Assembly (NCBI RefSeq): GCF_002920635.1
Contig: NZ_PQSR01000009.1
Span: 80,219-144,218, forward strand
DNA: 64,000 nt
Direction: 5' to 3'
Source of the DNA: Streptomyces sp. Ru72
GTDB lineage: Bacteria > Actinomycetota > Actinomycetes > Streptomycetales > Streptomycetaceae
Shown: positions 1 to 9,351 of the stretch, piece after piece
Position numbering within the stretch: position 1 is the stretch's first letter
How the letters are laid out: each line of letters opens with the position of its first letter
The notes under the pieces: model-generated
The model's database searches: none
What the model was told of the DNA's origin: nothing
Seen by the model: the letters and a program-made list of their open reading frames with translations, nothing else
Position numbers and translations under genes: made by a program

Positions 1-2244
1 CACGTACAGCGTGTGCGGGCCGGGAGACGGAGGAGTGATCGAGACGGTCGCGCTGTTGGTGGTGGTGGTGACGTACTGTCCGCTCGGAGGGTTGCTGGTG
101 GCCGGCGGGACGTCGAGGTGGTAGACGAACTTGGTCGCGGTCGTGCCGTTGCCGGAGATGTCGAACTTGCCCGTGGTGCCCGCGGCCGCTCCGACCACGC
201 CGTCGTTCTGGTCGGTGTTCGGATAGAGGTTGCTCTCCGACGTCACCGACGGTGTGTCGGGTGCTGTGGGCTCGGCCGTGAAGTGGCAGGTGGGGGACTG
301 GGAGTAGGAGGTGCTGGCCATCCCGTCGCTGATCTTGACGTCCCAGTCAACCGTCTGGCCGCTGGTGAGCCCGGAGACGAAGGACGACGGCAGCGAGACG
401 CTCGCGTAGGTCCCGCTGGCGAGGTTGTCTCCGCTGACCAGCGTTGACTTGGTGCTGGACCCGTCGATCCAGTACTGGAAGGTCGCCTGGAGCTTGTCTG
501 CGTTCGGGTCGGAGATCTTGGCCTTCAGCACCGGCGGCGTCGAGGCGATGGTCTTGCCCATGTACGGGTAGTACGGCCCGGTGGTGTCACACGCGGCGTC
601 GTCCGCGCCGGAGACCGCCGCCATGGTGCCGGCGGTCGGGGCGCTCGGCGGGTTGTCGAAGAAGACCTGCAGCGTGGGGTTGTGCGAGAAGCGCTTGAAG
701 CCGAGGTCGTTGTGGTTGGACTCCATCGAGTCCTCGCTCAGCGTCGCGGTGAAGCTGCTGGAGTGCCCGCTGGCCGCGCTCCTGATCGGGGTGAGGACGT
801 TGAACCCGTTCGTCACCGAGCCGTTCGACGGGCAGTACGTGGGGTTGTAAGCCGGTCCGAAGCTCGCGGAGGTGGAGTAGCTGTTGTAGCCGGGGCGGTT
901 GCTCCAGTCGGTGCCCGAACCGATCCCCTTCGACCAGTGCAGGTTCACGGTCGCGGTCGTCGAGCACGAGGCGGAGTAGAGGTCGGTGGCGTCCACCTCG
1001 GCGCTGTTGATCGTCGCGCCCCAGATGGTCTTGGACAACGACCACTGGTAGATCGAGTGCTCGTCACCGGTGTTGCAGTAGCCCTCGGGCCATCCGTTGT
1101 AACCGACCCCGAGGTTGCCGTTGTCCGCGAGGGCGGTCGTCTTGTCGTAGAACGACGTGCCCGGGCAGCCCTGCTTCACTTCGTCGAAAGCCGGGCTGGT
1201 GTAGTCGACGGGGTGCCAGTTCACGGACGGGTCGACGTAGACCGGCCACACGGTCGACCTGGCGGCGAGCATGCGGGCGTCCGGCACCAGGGTCAGGGCA
1301 TGGGAGGTGACCTCGGTGCGCACGGGCGCGACGCGGGCTGCGAGACCGGGGTGGGAGGCGTCGGAGGCGTCGGCGGCGACCTTGGCGCCCCGGGGCTGGT
1401 GCGTGGCGGGCAGGGTGCGGTTGGAGTCCCACTGCAAGGCGGCAGGCGCGTCCACGACCACGTGGCCCTGACGGTCGGTCACCCGGAGGGTGCCGTCCGG
1501 GTTCTGGGTCAGTCGGCCGCCGCGCACCCTCGCGGCCAGGCGCAGCGAGGAGAGCGCCGGATTCCTGGCGGCCCGCGCGGAGTGTACGACCAGCGTGTCG
1601 CTCAGGCCTCCGGAGGGGGTCGCAGAGACCTGCAGGTCCACGTCGGCCATCACCGAGCGGTATGTGGCGGTCGCTCCCGAGACCACCGGGGCGGGCAGCG
1701 CGGTCGGCCAGGACAAGGACAGGGACACCTGACCCGAACGGGTCACGGCGAGCGGACCGTTGCCGCCACCGGAGAAGGCCACGCTTCCGTAGGCGGTGGC
1801 CTTCGGAGCCCAGGTGCCGTCGGGCCCCCGCCGCAGGCGCAGGTCCACCGGGACCCATTGGCCGGCCTGCTTGGCCCGCACCGGAAGCGGATTGGAGGAG
1901 AACCCGAACTTTCCTGACGGCAATGCCTCTACTGCCTCCGTCGGCGTGGTCAGCACGTCGACGGCCACGGCCTTGCCGATTCGGCGCGCCCGGACTGCGG
2001 CCGCCTGCATGGCTGCCTGCTCCGCCTGGGTCGCACCGTACCCGCTGGGCAGCGGGACCAGGTTCTTCGCTGTGGGGGCGGTCTTGCCGAGGGGCTCGGT
2101 GGAGCCCGTGGAACTTCTCGCGTGCGGAGCCGGCGTGGCGGCGTGGGCCGGGTAGAGGCCGAAGGTGCCGAGACCCAGGGCCAACATCCCCGTCACGGCG
2201 ACTCGGCACCAGCCCAGGCGCCGACTGGGGTGGGGTATGCGCAT
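1..2244 (-). CDS. Large secreted DNRLRE/LamG-like surface protein (3' end outside window)
   Basis: The frame is open from an ATG at 2244 to the window edge, so about 748 residues are visible and the C-terminus is missing. Residues 1-35 form a signal peptide (twin Arg, hydrophobic GMLALGLGTFGLY core, AHA cleavage site). Residues 40-330 match a leader region common in large Streptomyces surface proteins. It is followed by a WPVYVDPS motif near residue 332 and a Cys-containing beta-rich segment of the type usually called DNRLRE. The last 200 residues look like Fn3/Ig-type repeats. This kind of N-terminus usually precedes LamG, RHS or toxin modules, so the downstream part decides the function. 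The role is probably extracellular binding or a surface structure; the family is inferred from sequence style. Confidence 0.8.
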   Translation of the reverse strand, partial: MRIPHPSRRLGWCRVAVTGMLALGLGTFGLYPAHAATPAPHARSSTGSTEPLGKTAPTAKNLVPLPSGYGATQAEQAAMQAAAVRARRIGKAVAVDVLTTPTEAVEALPSGKFGFSSNPLPVRAKQAGQWVPVDLRLRRGPDGTWAPKATAYGSVAFSGGGNGPLAVTRSGQVSLSLSWPTALPAPVVSGATATYRSVMADVDLQVSATPSGGLSDTLVVHSARAARNPALSSLRLAARVRGGRLTQNPDGTLRVTDRQGHVVVDAPAALQWDSNRTLPATHQPRGAKVAADASDASHPGLAARVAPVRTEVTSHALTLVPDARMLAARSTVWPVYVDPSVNWHPVDYTSPAFDEVKQGCPGTSFYDKTTALADNGNLGVGYNGWPEGYCNTGDEHSIYQWSLSKTIWGATINSAEVDATDLYSASCSTTATVNLHWSKGIGSGTDWSNRPGYNSYSTSASFGPAYNPTYCPSNGSVTNGFNVLTPIRSAASGHSSSFTATLSEDSMESNHNDLGFKRFSHNPTLQVFFDNPPSAPTAGTMAAVSGADDAACDTTGPYYPYMGKTIASTPPVLKAKISDPNADKLQATFQYWIDGSSTKSTLVSGDNLASGTYASVSLPSSFVSGLTSGQTVDWDVKISDGMASTSYSQSPTCHFTAEPTAPDTPSVTSESNLYPNTDQNDGVVGAAAGTTGKFDISGNGTTATKFVYHLDVPPATSNPPSGQYVTTTTNSATVSITPPSPGPHTLYV

Positions 2245-2488
2245 CGGTTGAGACTCTCCATGTCCAGACCGGAGGACCGGCTGAGTAAAAGGTGGGGAGT
2301 GGGTGAGGAAACCGACAGCGAACCCTCCCCCGTTGTGAAGATTCTGCCGGGGATGAGCGTTTGGGCGGGCATGTCCATACCAAATCTGAGTAACGGATCT
2401 TGCAACTCCGCAGGCTCGGCCGCCTTCCGTACGCGAGCACCGTGGTCGTCCAGCGGTTGCAGTCGCCGGTCAGGCCGTCGTCCGACGA

Positions 2489-4795
2489 TCAGGCCTGCCA
2501 CCTGGGCGGATGATGTACCGGCAGCTGCTGGGACGGGACTGCCCTCCGGGCTCCGTCGCGCAGGGCGGTCCAGGTGGGGAGGAGGAGCAGGGCGAGGGCG
2601 GCGGTCCAGGCCACGACCGTCGCCGTGATCGAGGCCATCGCGGGTGAGGGAACCAGTTCGCAGGCCTGGTGGCCGGTGCCCCAGCGCACGCAGGCGAAGT
2701 GGTCGCGTGCGGTGAACGCGGCCACGGGGAGCAGCAGACCCGCGCCGAGGACGGCGAGAACTCCGTGCAGCGAGCGCAGTTCGTGGTCCGTGTTCCGCCA
2801 GGAGACGAAGAAGCCGACGGCGACCTGCAGCAGGATCGCGACAGGCACGAAGTAGAGGGGGAACACCGCGCCGACCAACTGGATCGGCCACGGGAAGACC
2901 AGGGCACTGACGACATGCACCACCCACAGTCCGAGCCCTGCGGCGCCGCCGAACACGACGCCCTCCGCCAACGCCCGCAGGGGACGCAGACGTGGCGGCA
3001 CGAGGAGCGCCGCGGAGACCTCCGGAGACGGGGGCCACAGCAGGAACCGTTCGGGTCCCGCGGCGGGCGCGTCACCACGCGTGCGCCCGAAGAGCCGTAC
3101 CCCGAGCCCGGCGGCGAGCGGGAGCCCCACGGTGACGGCGACCAGGGCGAGGACTCCCAGCGGGGGTGTGATCACGACGGCCAGGGAGAACACGAAACCG
3201 AGGTAGTCCAACGGAGTCGGCAGCAGGTTCAGCGGGCGTGGCAGGGACAGCAGCCCGAAGCCGGGCGTCCCCGCGGCATAGGCGTGCCCGAGCCAGAAGC
3301 TCAGCAGCACCACGCCGGTCGCACAGCCGACGACGACCGGCCCGAGCGGGCGCCGGGCGGCGAGCACGACCGGTGCCCACACCCGGGCGGCCACCACGTT
3401 CCACCGTACGAACCCGTAGCCGACGGCCCCGAGGAGCAGCCACCAGGCCAGCCGCACCGGGAGCGAGTCGGCGACGCCGAGGGCGAGGGCCGTCCTGTGC
3501 CACTGGTCCCCGAACGTGCCGACGACGAGGCCGCAGCCCACGGCGAGACCCGTGCGGTGGGCGTCCGTCCACCTGGCGTGGCTCATATGCGCGGCCAGTG
3601 TCACACGCCAGATGCCCGCCGCCACGCCACCACCCAGCAGCACGGCGGGGACGATCGCGCTCAGCGCGCTGCCGCGGTCGGCCAGACTGGTCGCCGCCTC
3701 GGTCCACTGCGCCACCTGCCAGTAGACGAGCGAGCAGCACAGGGCCAGCCCGAAGGCCTCCCAAGGGGACACGTCGAACAGCACTCTGGTGTCGCTCAGC
3801 GCGGCCAGCCGCTTCGCGGCGGAGGGATGCGTACGCCGGAACAGCGGCCGGCGGAGCGTGGCCGGCTCGATGCCGTGCTGTGCGGCGAGCAGGCGCCGCA
3901 ACGAGTGGGCGCCGCCCGTCCACACGGCGACCCGGGCGTCCGCGTACAGCTCGCGGTTGCGCAGTACGGCACTGCTGGTGTGGGCGACCGTGACCGCCAG
4001 CGCGCACTGGGCGAAGGTGAACAACAGCTGGTAGATCACACCTCCCGGCAACAGCACCCAGCTGACCAGCAGGGCGAAGGGCGCCGTGACGGCCGTCGGG
4101 ATCGCGAACGCGACGACGAACAGCCGGTAGCAGATGAGGGTGAGGAAGGCGATGTCGACATCGCGGTTGCGCAGGTGCGCGAGTTCGTGCAGGACGATCG
4201 CGCGGAAGGCCTCGGGGTCGCGGCCGTGCAGTCGCAGCAGTCCCTCGCCGAGCATCACACAGCGTCGGCCGAGGCGCCCGAAGGCGAGTCCGGTGGGACG
4301 CTGATCCCGCCAGTCGACGACGAAGCGCACCCGGCACCGCAGCTCGGCGAGCGCCACCAGTTCCGTGAGTGTGCGCTGGACGTCCGGGTGCGCGTCGCCC
4401 CGCAAGGGCCGTAGCCGACGTCGGCGGATCCGGTAGGCGGGGAGCAACCAGTACGTGATGCCGACGGCCAGCCACAGGGCCGCGAGGGCAGCCAGCTCCA
4501 TGGTGGTCTCGCCGCTCACGTCCGGTGGCGCGCAGCGGCGGGCGAATTCGGCGGGATCGGCGGCCGTCTCGGCGAAGTTCGAGGACGCGCATTCGAGGGA
4601 CCTGGTGATGGAGCCGAGGTCGCCGCCGAGCCCGAAGTACCTCGCCATGCCGACTGCTCCGCCGATGGTCGTCGCCATCGCCACCGATGTGCTCAGAATG
4701 AGCAACGCGAACCGCAGGGACGTTCCGGACGGTAATCGGAACGGGTGCACCGCCACCGGGTTGCCGAACCCCGATCTGATCGGCCCCTCCCTCAC
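2489..4795 (-). CDS. Polytopic M48-family zinc metallopeptidase with a TTA codon
   Basis: This is a 768-residue membrane protein with the zinc-protease signature HELAH at about residues 203-207 and a likely third ligand in the ELYAD motif near residue 280, as in M48 (Ste24/HtpX-like) peptidases. Many hydrophobic segments follow, so the protease is embedded in the membrane and much longer than HtpX. The start chosen is the GTG at 4795, which overlaps the stop of the upstream gene by 4 bp and has a strong Shine-Dalgarno (GGGGAGGA) 8 nt upstream; the two genes should be translationally coupled. Codon 21 is TTA, so translation should depend on the bldA tRNA. A GTG at 4750 is the alternative start and still includes the TTA. 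The likely role is membrane protein quality control or processing; the substrate is unknown. Confidence 0.85.
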   Translation of the reverse strand: MREGPIRSGFGNPVAVHPFRLPSGTSLRFALLILSTSVAMATTIGGAVGMARYFGLGGDLGSITRSLECASSNFAETAADPAEFARRCAPPDVSGETTMELAALAALWLAVGITYWLLPAYRIRRRRLRPLRGDAHPDVQRTLTELVALAELRCRVRFVVDWRDQRPTGLAFGRLGRRCVMLGEGLLRLHGRDPEAFRAIVLHELAHLRNRDVDIAFLTLICYRLFVVAFAIPTAVTAPFALLVSWVLLPGGVIYQLLFTFAQCALAVTVAHTSSAVLRNRELYADARVAVWTGGAHSLRRLLAAQHGIEPATLRRPLFRRTHPSAAKRLAALSDTRVLFDVSPWEAFGLALCCSLVYWQVAQWTEAATSLADRGSALSAIVPAVLLGGGVAAGIWRVTLAAHMSHARWTDAHRTGLAVGCGLVVGTFGDQWHRTALALGVADSLPVRLAWWLLLGAVGYGFVRWNVVAARVWAPVVLAARRPLGPVVVGCATGVVLLSFWLGHAYAAGTPGFGLLSLPRPLNLLPTPLDYLGFVFSLAVVITPPLGVLALVAVTVGLPLAAGLGVRLFGRTRGDAPAAGPERFLLWPPSPEVSAALLVPPRLRPLRALAEGVVFGGAAGLGLWVVHVVSALVFPWPIQLVGAVFPLYFVPVAILLQVAVGFFVSWRNTDHELRSLHGVLAVLGAGLLLPVAAFTARDHFACVRWGTGHQACELVPSPAMASITATVVAWTAALALLLLPTWTALRDGARRAVPSQQLPVHHPPRWQA

Positions 4796-5421
4796 GAGGG
4801 GCCGTCCTCCCCGTCCCGGCTGTCCCGGGTCAGTGCGTCGCCCCCCGGAGCGCGGCCGCCCCGCCCACCGACGAGCGCACCCAGGATGGCGTCGGCGAGG
4901 AGCTGTGCCTGGTCCGGCGGCAGGCCCAGCGCCACTCCCCGGTCGTGGGCGACGCGCCGCAGCAGCTCGAAGTCCGCGGGCCCGGCCTCCCCGGCGCCCG
5001 CTGCCACGAGCCGTGCGGTGCCCGGTGCCGCGAACGGGTTGTCCGCGGCACCGGCCGAATCGCCGGCCGACCGGCTGTCCGGGGCGCCGCCCGCATCGCC
5101 GTCCGTACGCTCGTCCGCCCGTGCACCGCGCCTTCGCCACCAGCCTCGTCTGCGCTCCTCACGCATGACGTCGGTGGCGATGTTCCCGGCGACGGTCGCC
5201 GCGACCGGCAATGCGAACGCCGTCAGTGTGGAGACGACGATGGCCTCGATGCCGATGCCCAGCGGCTCGGGCCGAGCCTTGCGGCTCGCTCGGGCCGGGT
5301 CCTCGAAGTAGGCGTCGGCCGTCTCGTCGAAGAACGCCAACTCCTCCGGAGCCAACCGCCGTACGGCCTCCCGCGCCAGCTCCCGCACCCGCGCCGACCC
5401 GTCATGCCCCGAAGCACCCAC
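4792..5421 (-). CDS. Membrane-associated protein of unknown function, coupled to M48 peptidase
   Basis: This 209-residue protein starts at a GTG. The N-terminal 40 residues are charged (ARVRELAREAVRRL), a hydrophobic stretch lies at about residues 52-72, an Arg-rich patch with WW follows, and the C-terminal half is Ala/Gly-rich with an amphipathic end. I do not recognise a family. Its stop codon overlaps the start of the M48 metallopeptidase by 4 bp, so the two are made together and the product may be a partner or regulator of the protease. That role is inferred from position only. Confidence 0.75.
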   Translation of the reverse strand: MGASGHDGSARVRELAREAVRRLAPEELAFFDETADAYFEDPARASRKARPEPLGIGIEAIVVSTLTAFALPVAATVAGNIATDVMREERRRGWWRRRGARADERTDGDAGGAPDSRSAGDSAGAADNPFAAPGTARLVAAGAGEAGPADFELLRRVAHDRGVALGLPPDQAQLLADAILGALVGGRGGRAPGGDALTRDSRDGEDGPS

Positions 5422-5633
5422 CGGCGGGCCCCCGTCCCCCTGATCGCCAGTCCCGTCGGCCCCAGTATCTCGCTCAACTCAGGTCGCGTACAAGGCGTTT
5501 GGAGTCGGTGCGGCACCGCTGTGCGCGTCCGGCCCCGGTGGCGTGGGAGGCTTACGGCGGCCGAGGCCGCCGACGGCCGGGCTCCGCCGCCCAGGGGGAC
5601 GGGCAGGCTCCGCCACCGTGCCTCGCGGCTGGT

Positions 5634-6416
5634 TCAGCCCTGGCGCGGGTTCGGCTTCAGCACGGCGAACACCGCCTGTCCCGGGTCCGCCAGCCAGGCG
5701 ATGCGTCCGACGTCCGGCACGTCCGTGGCCGGCATGAGCACCGTCCCGCCGTTGCCCTGCACCGCGGCGGCGGTGGCATCGGCGTCGGCCACGGCGAAGT
5801 ACGGCACCCAGCGGGTCTCCTCCCGCTCGTCCTGAAGCGGAGCCACCCCGCCGAAGGACCCCTCCTGCTGGTCGCCTTCCTCGATGCTGAGCACCCGGTA
5901 CGTCATGCCGGGTGCCTCCATCTCCTGTGAACGCCAGCCGAACAGCGCACGGTAGAAGCCGATCGCGGCTTCCGGATCGCCCACGTGCAGTTCCACCCAC
6001 ACCAGCGTGTTGTCCTTCGAGGTCAACTCCAGGCCCTTGGTCCGCCCGGGCTGCCACACGGCGAACCGCGCTCCCTGCGGGTCGGTGAACTGGGCCATCC
6101 AGCCCTCGCCCATGACGTCCATGGGTTCGGCACGCACACCGCCCCCGCCGGCGACCACCTCGCGGGCGGTGGCCTGGATGTCGTCGCTCTGGAAGTACGT
6201 CGTCCAGGCCGACGCGGCGCCCTCCTCGGTCAGCGGCCCGACGGCACCGACGGTCCTCCCGTCCTTCTGGAAGAACCCGTAGCCGCCCGCCTGCGGCCCG
6301 GCGGACACGAACTGCCAGCCGAAGACGGCGCCGTAGAAGGCGGCAGCCGCGTCCGTGTCCGGGCTGCCGAGGTCGATCCAGTTGGGTGACCCGGTGCGGA
6401 AGTCGGTGCCGAGCAT
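5634..6416 (-). CDS. VOC family protein, two tandem glyoxalase-like domains
   Basis: This 260-residue cytoplasmic protein has two copies of the vicinal oxygen chelate fold. The first copy is about residues 8-122 (WIDLGSPD, FYGAVFGW, DPQGARFAVWQ). The second is about residues 135-256 (WVELHVGDPEAAIGFYRALF, LADPGQAVFAVLKP). Each repeat has the typical FY-x-x-xFGW motif and the closing DP-x-G strand. Tandem VOC proteins of this size in Streptomyces are annotated as glyoxalase/bleomycin-resistance or hydroxylase-like proteins, and substrates are rarely known. The ATG has a clear Shine-Dalgarno (AGGAGG, 7 nt upstream). It is monocistronic and divergent from the amidase gene. I assign no reaction. 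Confidence 0.88.
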   Translation of the reverse strand: MLGTDFRTGSPNWIDLGSPDTDAAAAFYGAVFGWQFVSAGPQAGGYGFFQKDGRTVGAVGPLTEEGAASAWTTYFQSDDIQATAREVVAGGGGVRAEPMDVMGEGWMAQFTDPQGARFAVWQPGRTKGLELTSKDNTLVWVELHVGDPEAAIGFYRALFGWRSQEMEAPGMTYRVLSIEEGDQQEGSFGGVAPLQDEREETRWVPYFAVADADATAAAVQGNGGTVLMPATDVPDVGRIAWLADPGQAVFAVLKPNPRQG

Positions 6417-6917
6417 GCGTTTCCTCCTGCGTGCGGTGCGAGAACCCCGCCACTATGCCGAGCCCGTGGACAGGGCCCGGCGCACCGGCCCAGCGGGCCC
6501 GTGGGTTTCACCCGGGGGTGGGAAGGAAACCCCCGGTCGCTGCTTCCGGTTGAGCCATGTGCCGACTCGGTCGAGCGGCGCTCACCGCTTCCTCGGCTCC
6601 CTCAGCCTGTACGGGCCGCTGCCAGGGTGGTCCACTGGCGGGCGACGGTAGGGCTCCAGCCACGGAAGGCGGCGCCGTCGCCTTGAACCCGCCCAGGCCG
6701 CCCACCGCTACGTGATCAAGAAGCCGATCGAGCGGACGGAGCGCGCACCGGCGGCCCCGTGCAGGCAAGCGATCCCAGTGATCTACGTCACTCCAGCCTG
6801 TTTCCCTGTGATGTTCGCCGGTCCGGCCGCGCTGGGTGGATGGGTCACCCCTGTGACGGGTGTGCCCTCCGTGACTTGTTCTGTGGCCCTTGCCGGCCCT
6901 CGAGGGGTGGAAACGTC
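6417..6917. other. Divergent intergenic region with a hairpin, no gene seen
   Basis: This 501-bp gap lies between the VOC gene (leftward) and the secreted amidase gene (rightward) and must hold both promoters. Frames crossing it lack a ribosome site and family features. A perfect 8-bp stem (CCGGGGGT with ACCCCCGG, 9-nt loop) lies at 6512-6536. The stretch 6780-6900, just before the amidase, is less GC-rich and is the likely promoter zone, but I cannot fix the -10 and -35 boxes. Confidence 0.5.
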
Positions 6918-9230
6918 GTGAGTCGTCGTACGTCGCATGCGTACAGACCGCTGAGTCTCAAGCGTCGGGCGTGGCTGACGCTCGGTGCCGTGGTCCTGGG
7001 AGGCGGGGGCGTGGTGACGTATGCCGTCGCCAGCCCCTCCGACCACGGGGCGGCCGGCCGTGCCAAGCGGCCGGTGAAGGTCTACGACCTCACGCTGAAG
7101 GGCACCGAAGCGGGCAGGCGGGAGCTGCCGCGCACGGACACCGAGCAGTTCTCGATGGTCGGCGTCTCGTGGACGGGCGGAGCCAAGCGGCTCGACGGCA
7201 CGGCGCAGGTGCGCACCCGCAGCCTTGAGACAGGTGAGTGGAGCGCCTGGCGCGACCTCGAAGTGAACATCGACCCGCTGGAGAAGCCCGGTCCCCGCGT
7301 GCGCGGTGCCTCCGAGCCCCTCTGGGTCGGCTCCTCAGACGGCGTCCAGGTACAGGTCGTCCGCAAGAACGGCACCACCGGTCCGCTGCCCAGGGGACTC
7401 GAGGTGAACCTGGTCGACCCGGGCGTGGTGACCGAGGCCGAGACCAGGTCCACCACCAGTGAGCCGGCCGCGTTCGTCGCCGACACGAGTCCCGGCGCCA
7501 CGCCCACCGACTCGACCGCGCCCACCGACTCGGCCGCGCCCACGGACTCCGTGGTACCCGGCGACGGCACCACCGCCACGCCCACGGACGGTCAGACCAC
7601 CACGTCCCCGGCGCCGACCGACTCGGCCACGCCCACGACCACCCCGTCCGACTCGGTGTCCGCCTCACCCACGACGAGCGCGCCGTCCGCCACGCCGTCC
7701 GCACCGCCGTCCACCGTGCCCGAACCGCCGATCACCTCGCGCGCCGACTGGGGCGCCGACGAGTCGCTCAGCCCCGATCCGTCGGAGTACAACGCGAACG
7801 TCAAGGCCGTCTTCGTCCACCACACCGACGGGGCCAACGACTACTCCTGCGCCGACTCCGCGTCGATCGTGCGGGGCATCTACGCGTACCACACGCAGGT
7901 CAACCACTGGAACGACATCGGCTACAACTTCCTCGTCGACAAGTGCGGCACCATCTTCGAGGGCCGCAAGGGAGGCGTCGGCCTGCCGGTGCTGGGTGCC
8001 CACACCTACGGCTGGAACCGGGAGTCCGCGGGCATCGCGGTGCTCGGTGACTACACCTCCACCAGCGCCACCAACGCCGCGCTGACCTCGATCGCCCGCG
8101 TCGCGGCCTGGAAGCTCGGCCAGTACGGCGCCGATCCGGCCGGGACCGTCCAGCTCACCGCGGGCGCGACCCAGACGAACTACTTCGGCACCGGCTTCAC
8201 CGCGGGCAGCAAGTACACCTTCCAGCGGATCTCCGGCCACCGTGACGGCTACAACACCCAGTGCCCCGGCGGGTCCCTCTACAACCAACTGCCGACCGTC
8301 CGCGCCTGGGCGTCCGGCCCGGTGCAGGGCCTGAAGGTCGCCTCGGTCGGCGGCGCGGGCCTTTCCGGCTCGACGTTCTACACCAAGGGCGCCGTCACGG
8401 TGCGCTGGACGGCCACCACGCCGTCCTCGCTCATCTCGAGCTTCAGGCTGCTCGTCGACGGCAAGACCGTCGCCACCGCCCCCGGCTCCGCCACCTCCGT
8501 CGGTGCCACCCTTGCCCTGGGCAGCCACACCGTCGCGGTGCAGGCCGTCCACCAGTCCGGCAAGACCGCCACCAGCGCTTCGGTGAACGTCGTGGCCGAG
8601 ACGACGGCGCCGACCTTCACCACCACCCCGACGCTCTCCCTGCGCACCGGCACGGTCAACACCACCGCTGTCCCGGTCACCCTCGGCTGGAAGGCCGCCG
8701 ACAACACCGCGCTCAGCTCCGTGAAGCTGCTGTCGCCGACCACGGCCACCTTCGGTCCGACCACCACCGGCTCCGGCCGCACCGCCACGTCCGGCACGGC
8801 CACCACCTGGTCGATGCGTGCCTACGACTACGCCGGCAACTACCGCACGGTCTCCCCGGCGTACACGCCGGTGATCCTCCAGGAGAGCTCCGCCACCAAG
8901 TCCGGCAGCTGGACCACTCGTTCCTCCAGCAGCTACCTCGGTGGCAAGTCCTACTCCAGCGGCTCCAAGGGCGCCGGCCTGACCTGGACCTTCACGGGCC
9001 GCTCCGCCGCCTGGGTGGTCTCCCGCGCCTCCAGCTCCGGCCAGGCCTACGTCTACGTCGACGGCACCAAGGTCGCCACCGTGGATCTGAAGTCGTCCAC
9101 CACCCTCTACCGGCAGGCGGTCTGGACCAAGACCTGGTCCAGCAGTGCCAAGCACACCGTGAAGATCGTGGTGGTCGGCACCAGCGGCCGTCCCACCGTC
9201 ACCACCGACGGCCTCGTCTACATCAAGTGA
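6918..9230 (+). CDS. Secreted PGRP-type N-acetylmuramoyl-L-alanine amidase with Ser/Thr/Pro linker
   Basis: This is a 770-residue exported peptidoglycan hydrolase. The GTG at 6918 was chosen because a basic stretch and a hydrophobic segment follow directly (about residues 15-38), giving a signal sequence, and a GAGGGG lies upstream; the frame stays open further 5' without a better start. Residues 40-185 form a beta-rich region and residues 187-272 a Ser/Thr/Pro linker with repeated PTDS units. Residues 275-455 form the amidase_2/PGRP domain, with zinc ligands in VHHT (near 301) and in GHRDGYNTQCPG (near 439-447). The C-terminal 300 residues look like Ig/FlgD-type wall-associated modules. It should cleave the amide bond between MurNAc and the stem peptide outside the cell. 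Confidence 0.9.
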   Translation: MSRRTSHAYRPLSLKRRAWLTLGAVVLGGGGVVTYAVASPSDHGAAGRAKRPVKVYDLTLKGTEAGRRELPRTDTEQFSMVGVSWTGGAKRLDGTAQVRTRSLETGEWSAWRDLEVNIDPLEKPGPRVRGASEPLWVGSSDGVQVQVVRKNGTTGPLPRGLEVNLVDPGVVTEAETRSTTSEPAAFVADTSPGATPTDSTAPTDSAAPTDSVVPGDGTTATPTDGQTTTSPAPTDSATPTTTPSDSVSASPTTSAPSATPSAPPSTVPEPPITSRADWGADESLSPDPSEYNANVKAVFVHHTDGANDYSCADSASIVRGIYAYHTQVNHWNDIGYNFLVDKCGTIFEGRKGGVGLPVLGAHTYGWNRESAGIAVLGDYTSTSATNAALTSIARVAAWKLGQYGADPAGTVQLTAGATQTNYFGTGFTAGSKYTFQRISGHRDGYNTQCPGGSLYNQLPTVRAWASGPVQGLKVASVGGAGLSGSTFYTKGAVTVRWTATTPSSLISSFRLLVDGKTVATAPGSATSVGATLALGSHTVAVQAVHQSGKTATSASVNVVAETTAPTFTTTPTLSLRTGTVNTTAVPVTLGWKAADNTALSSVKLLSPTTATFGPTTTGSGRTATSGTATTWSMRAYDYAGNYRTVSPAYTPVILQESSATKSGSWTTRSSSSYLGGKSYSSGSKGAGLTWTFTGRSAAWVVSRASSSGQAYVYVDGTKVATVDLKSSTTLYRQAVWTKTWSSSAKHTVKIVVVGTSGRPTVTTDGLVYIK

Positions 9231-9262
9231 CCCCCGGCGCCGCCGACGTGGCGGCGTGCCGT

Positions 9263-9298
9263 CCGACCGGCGCATGCGGGACCGCATGCGCCGGTCGG
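9263..9298. terminator. Bidirectional hairpin between convergent genes
   Basis: A perfect 17-bp inverted repeat (left arm 9263-9279, right arm 9282-9298) is separated by only GA. It sits 32 bp after the amidase stop and 53 bp before the stop of the convergent serine hydrolase. There is no T-run, which is usual for Streptomyces terminators. Both arms contain the palindromic core GCATGC. Confidence 0.8.
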
Positions 9299-9351
9299 CG
9301 TATGCGCGCGTTCGTCAGTGCTTCCGCGGTCGGTCGGTGCTCCCGCTGTTC

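Noticed and set aside
4796..5140. Upstream extension of the M48 gene by 115 codons
   Set aside because: It would run through the 209-residue gene in another frame and is Arg/Pro-rich; the overlapping GTG with a strong Shine-Dalgarno is a better start.
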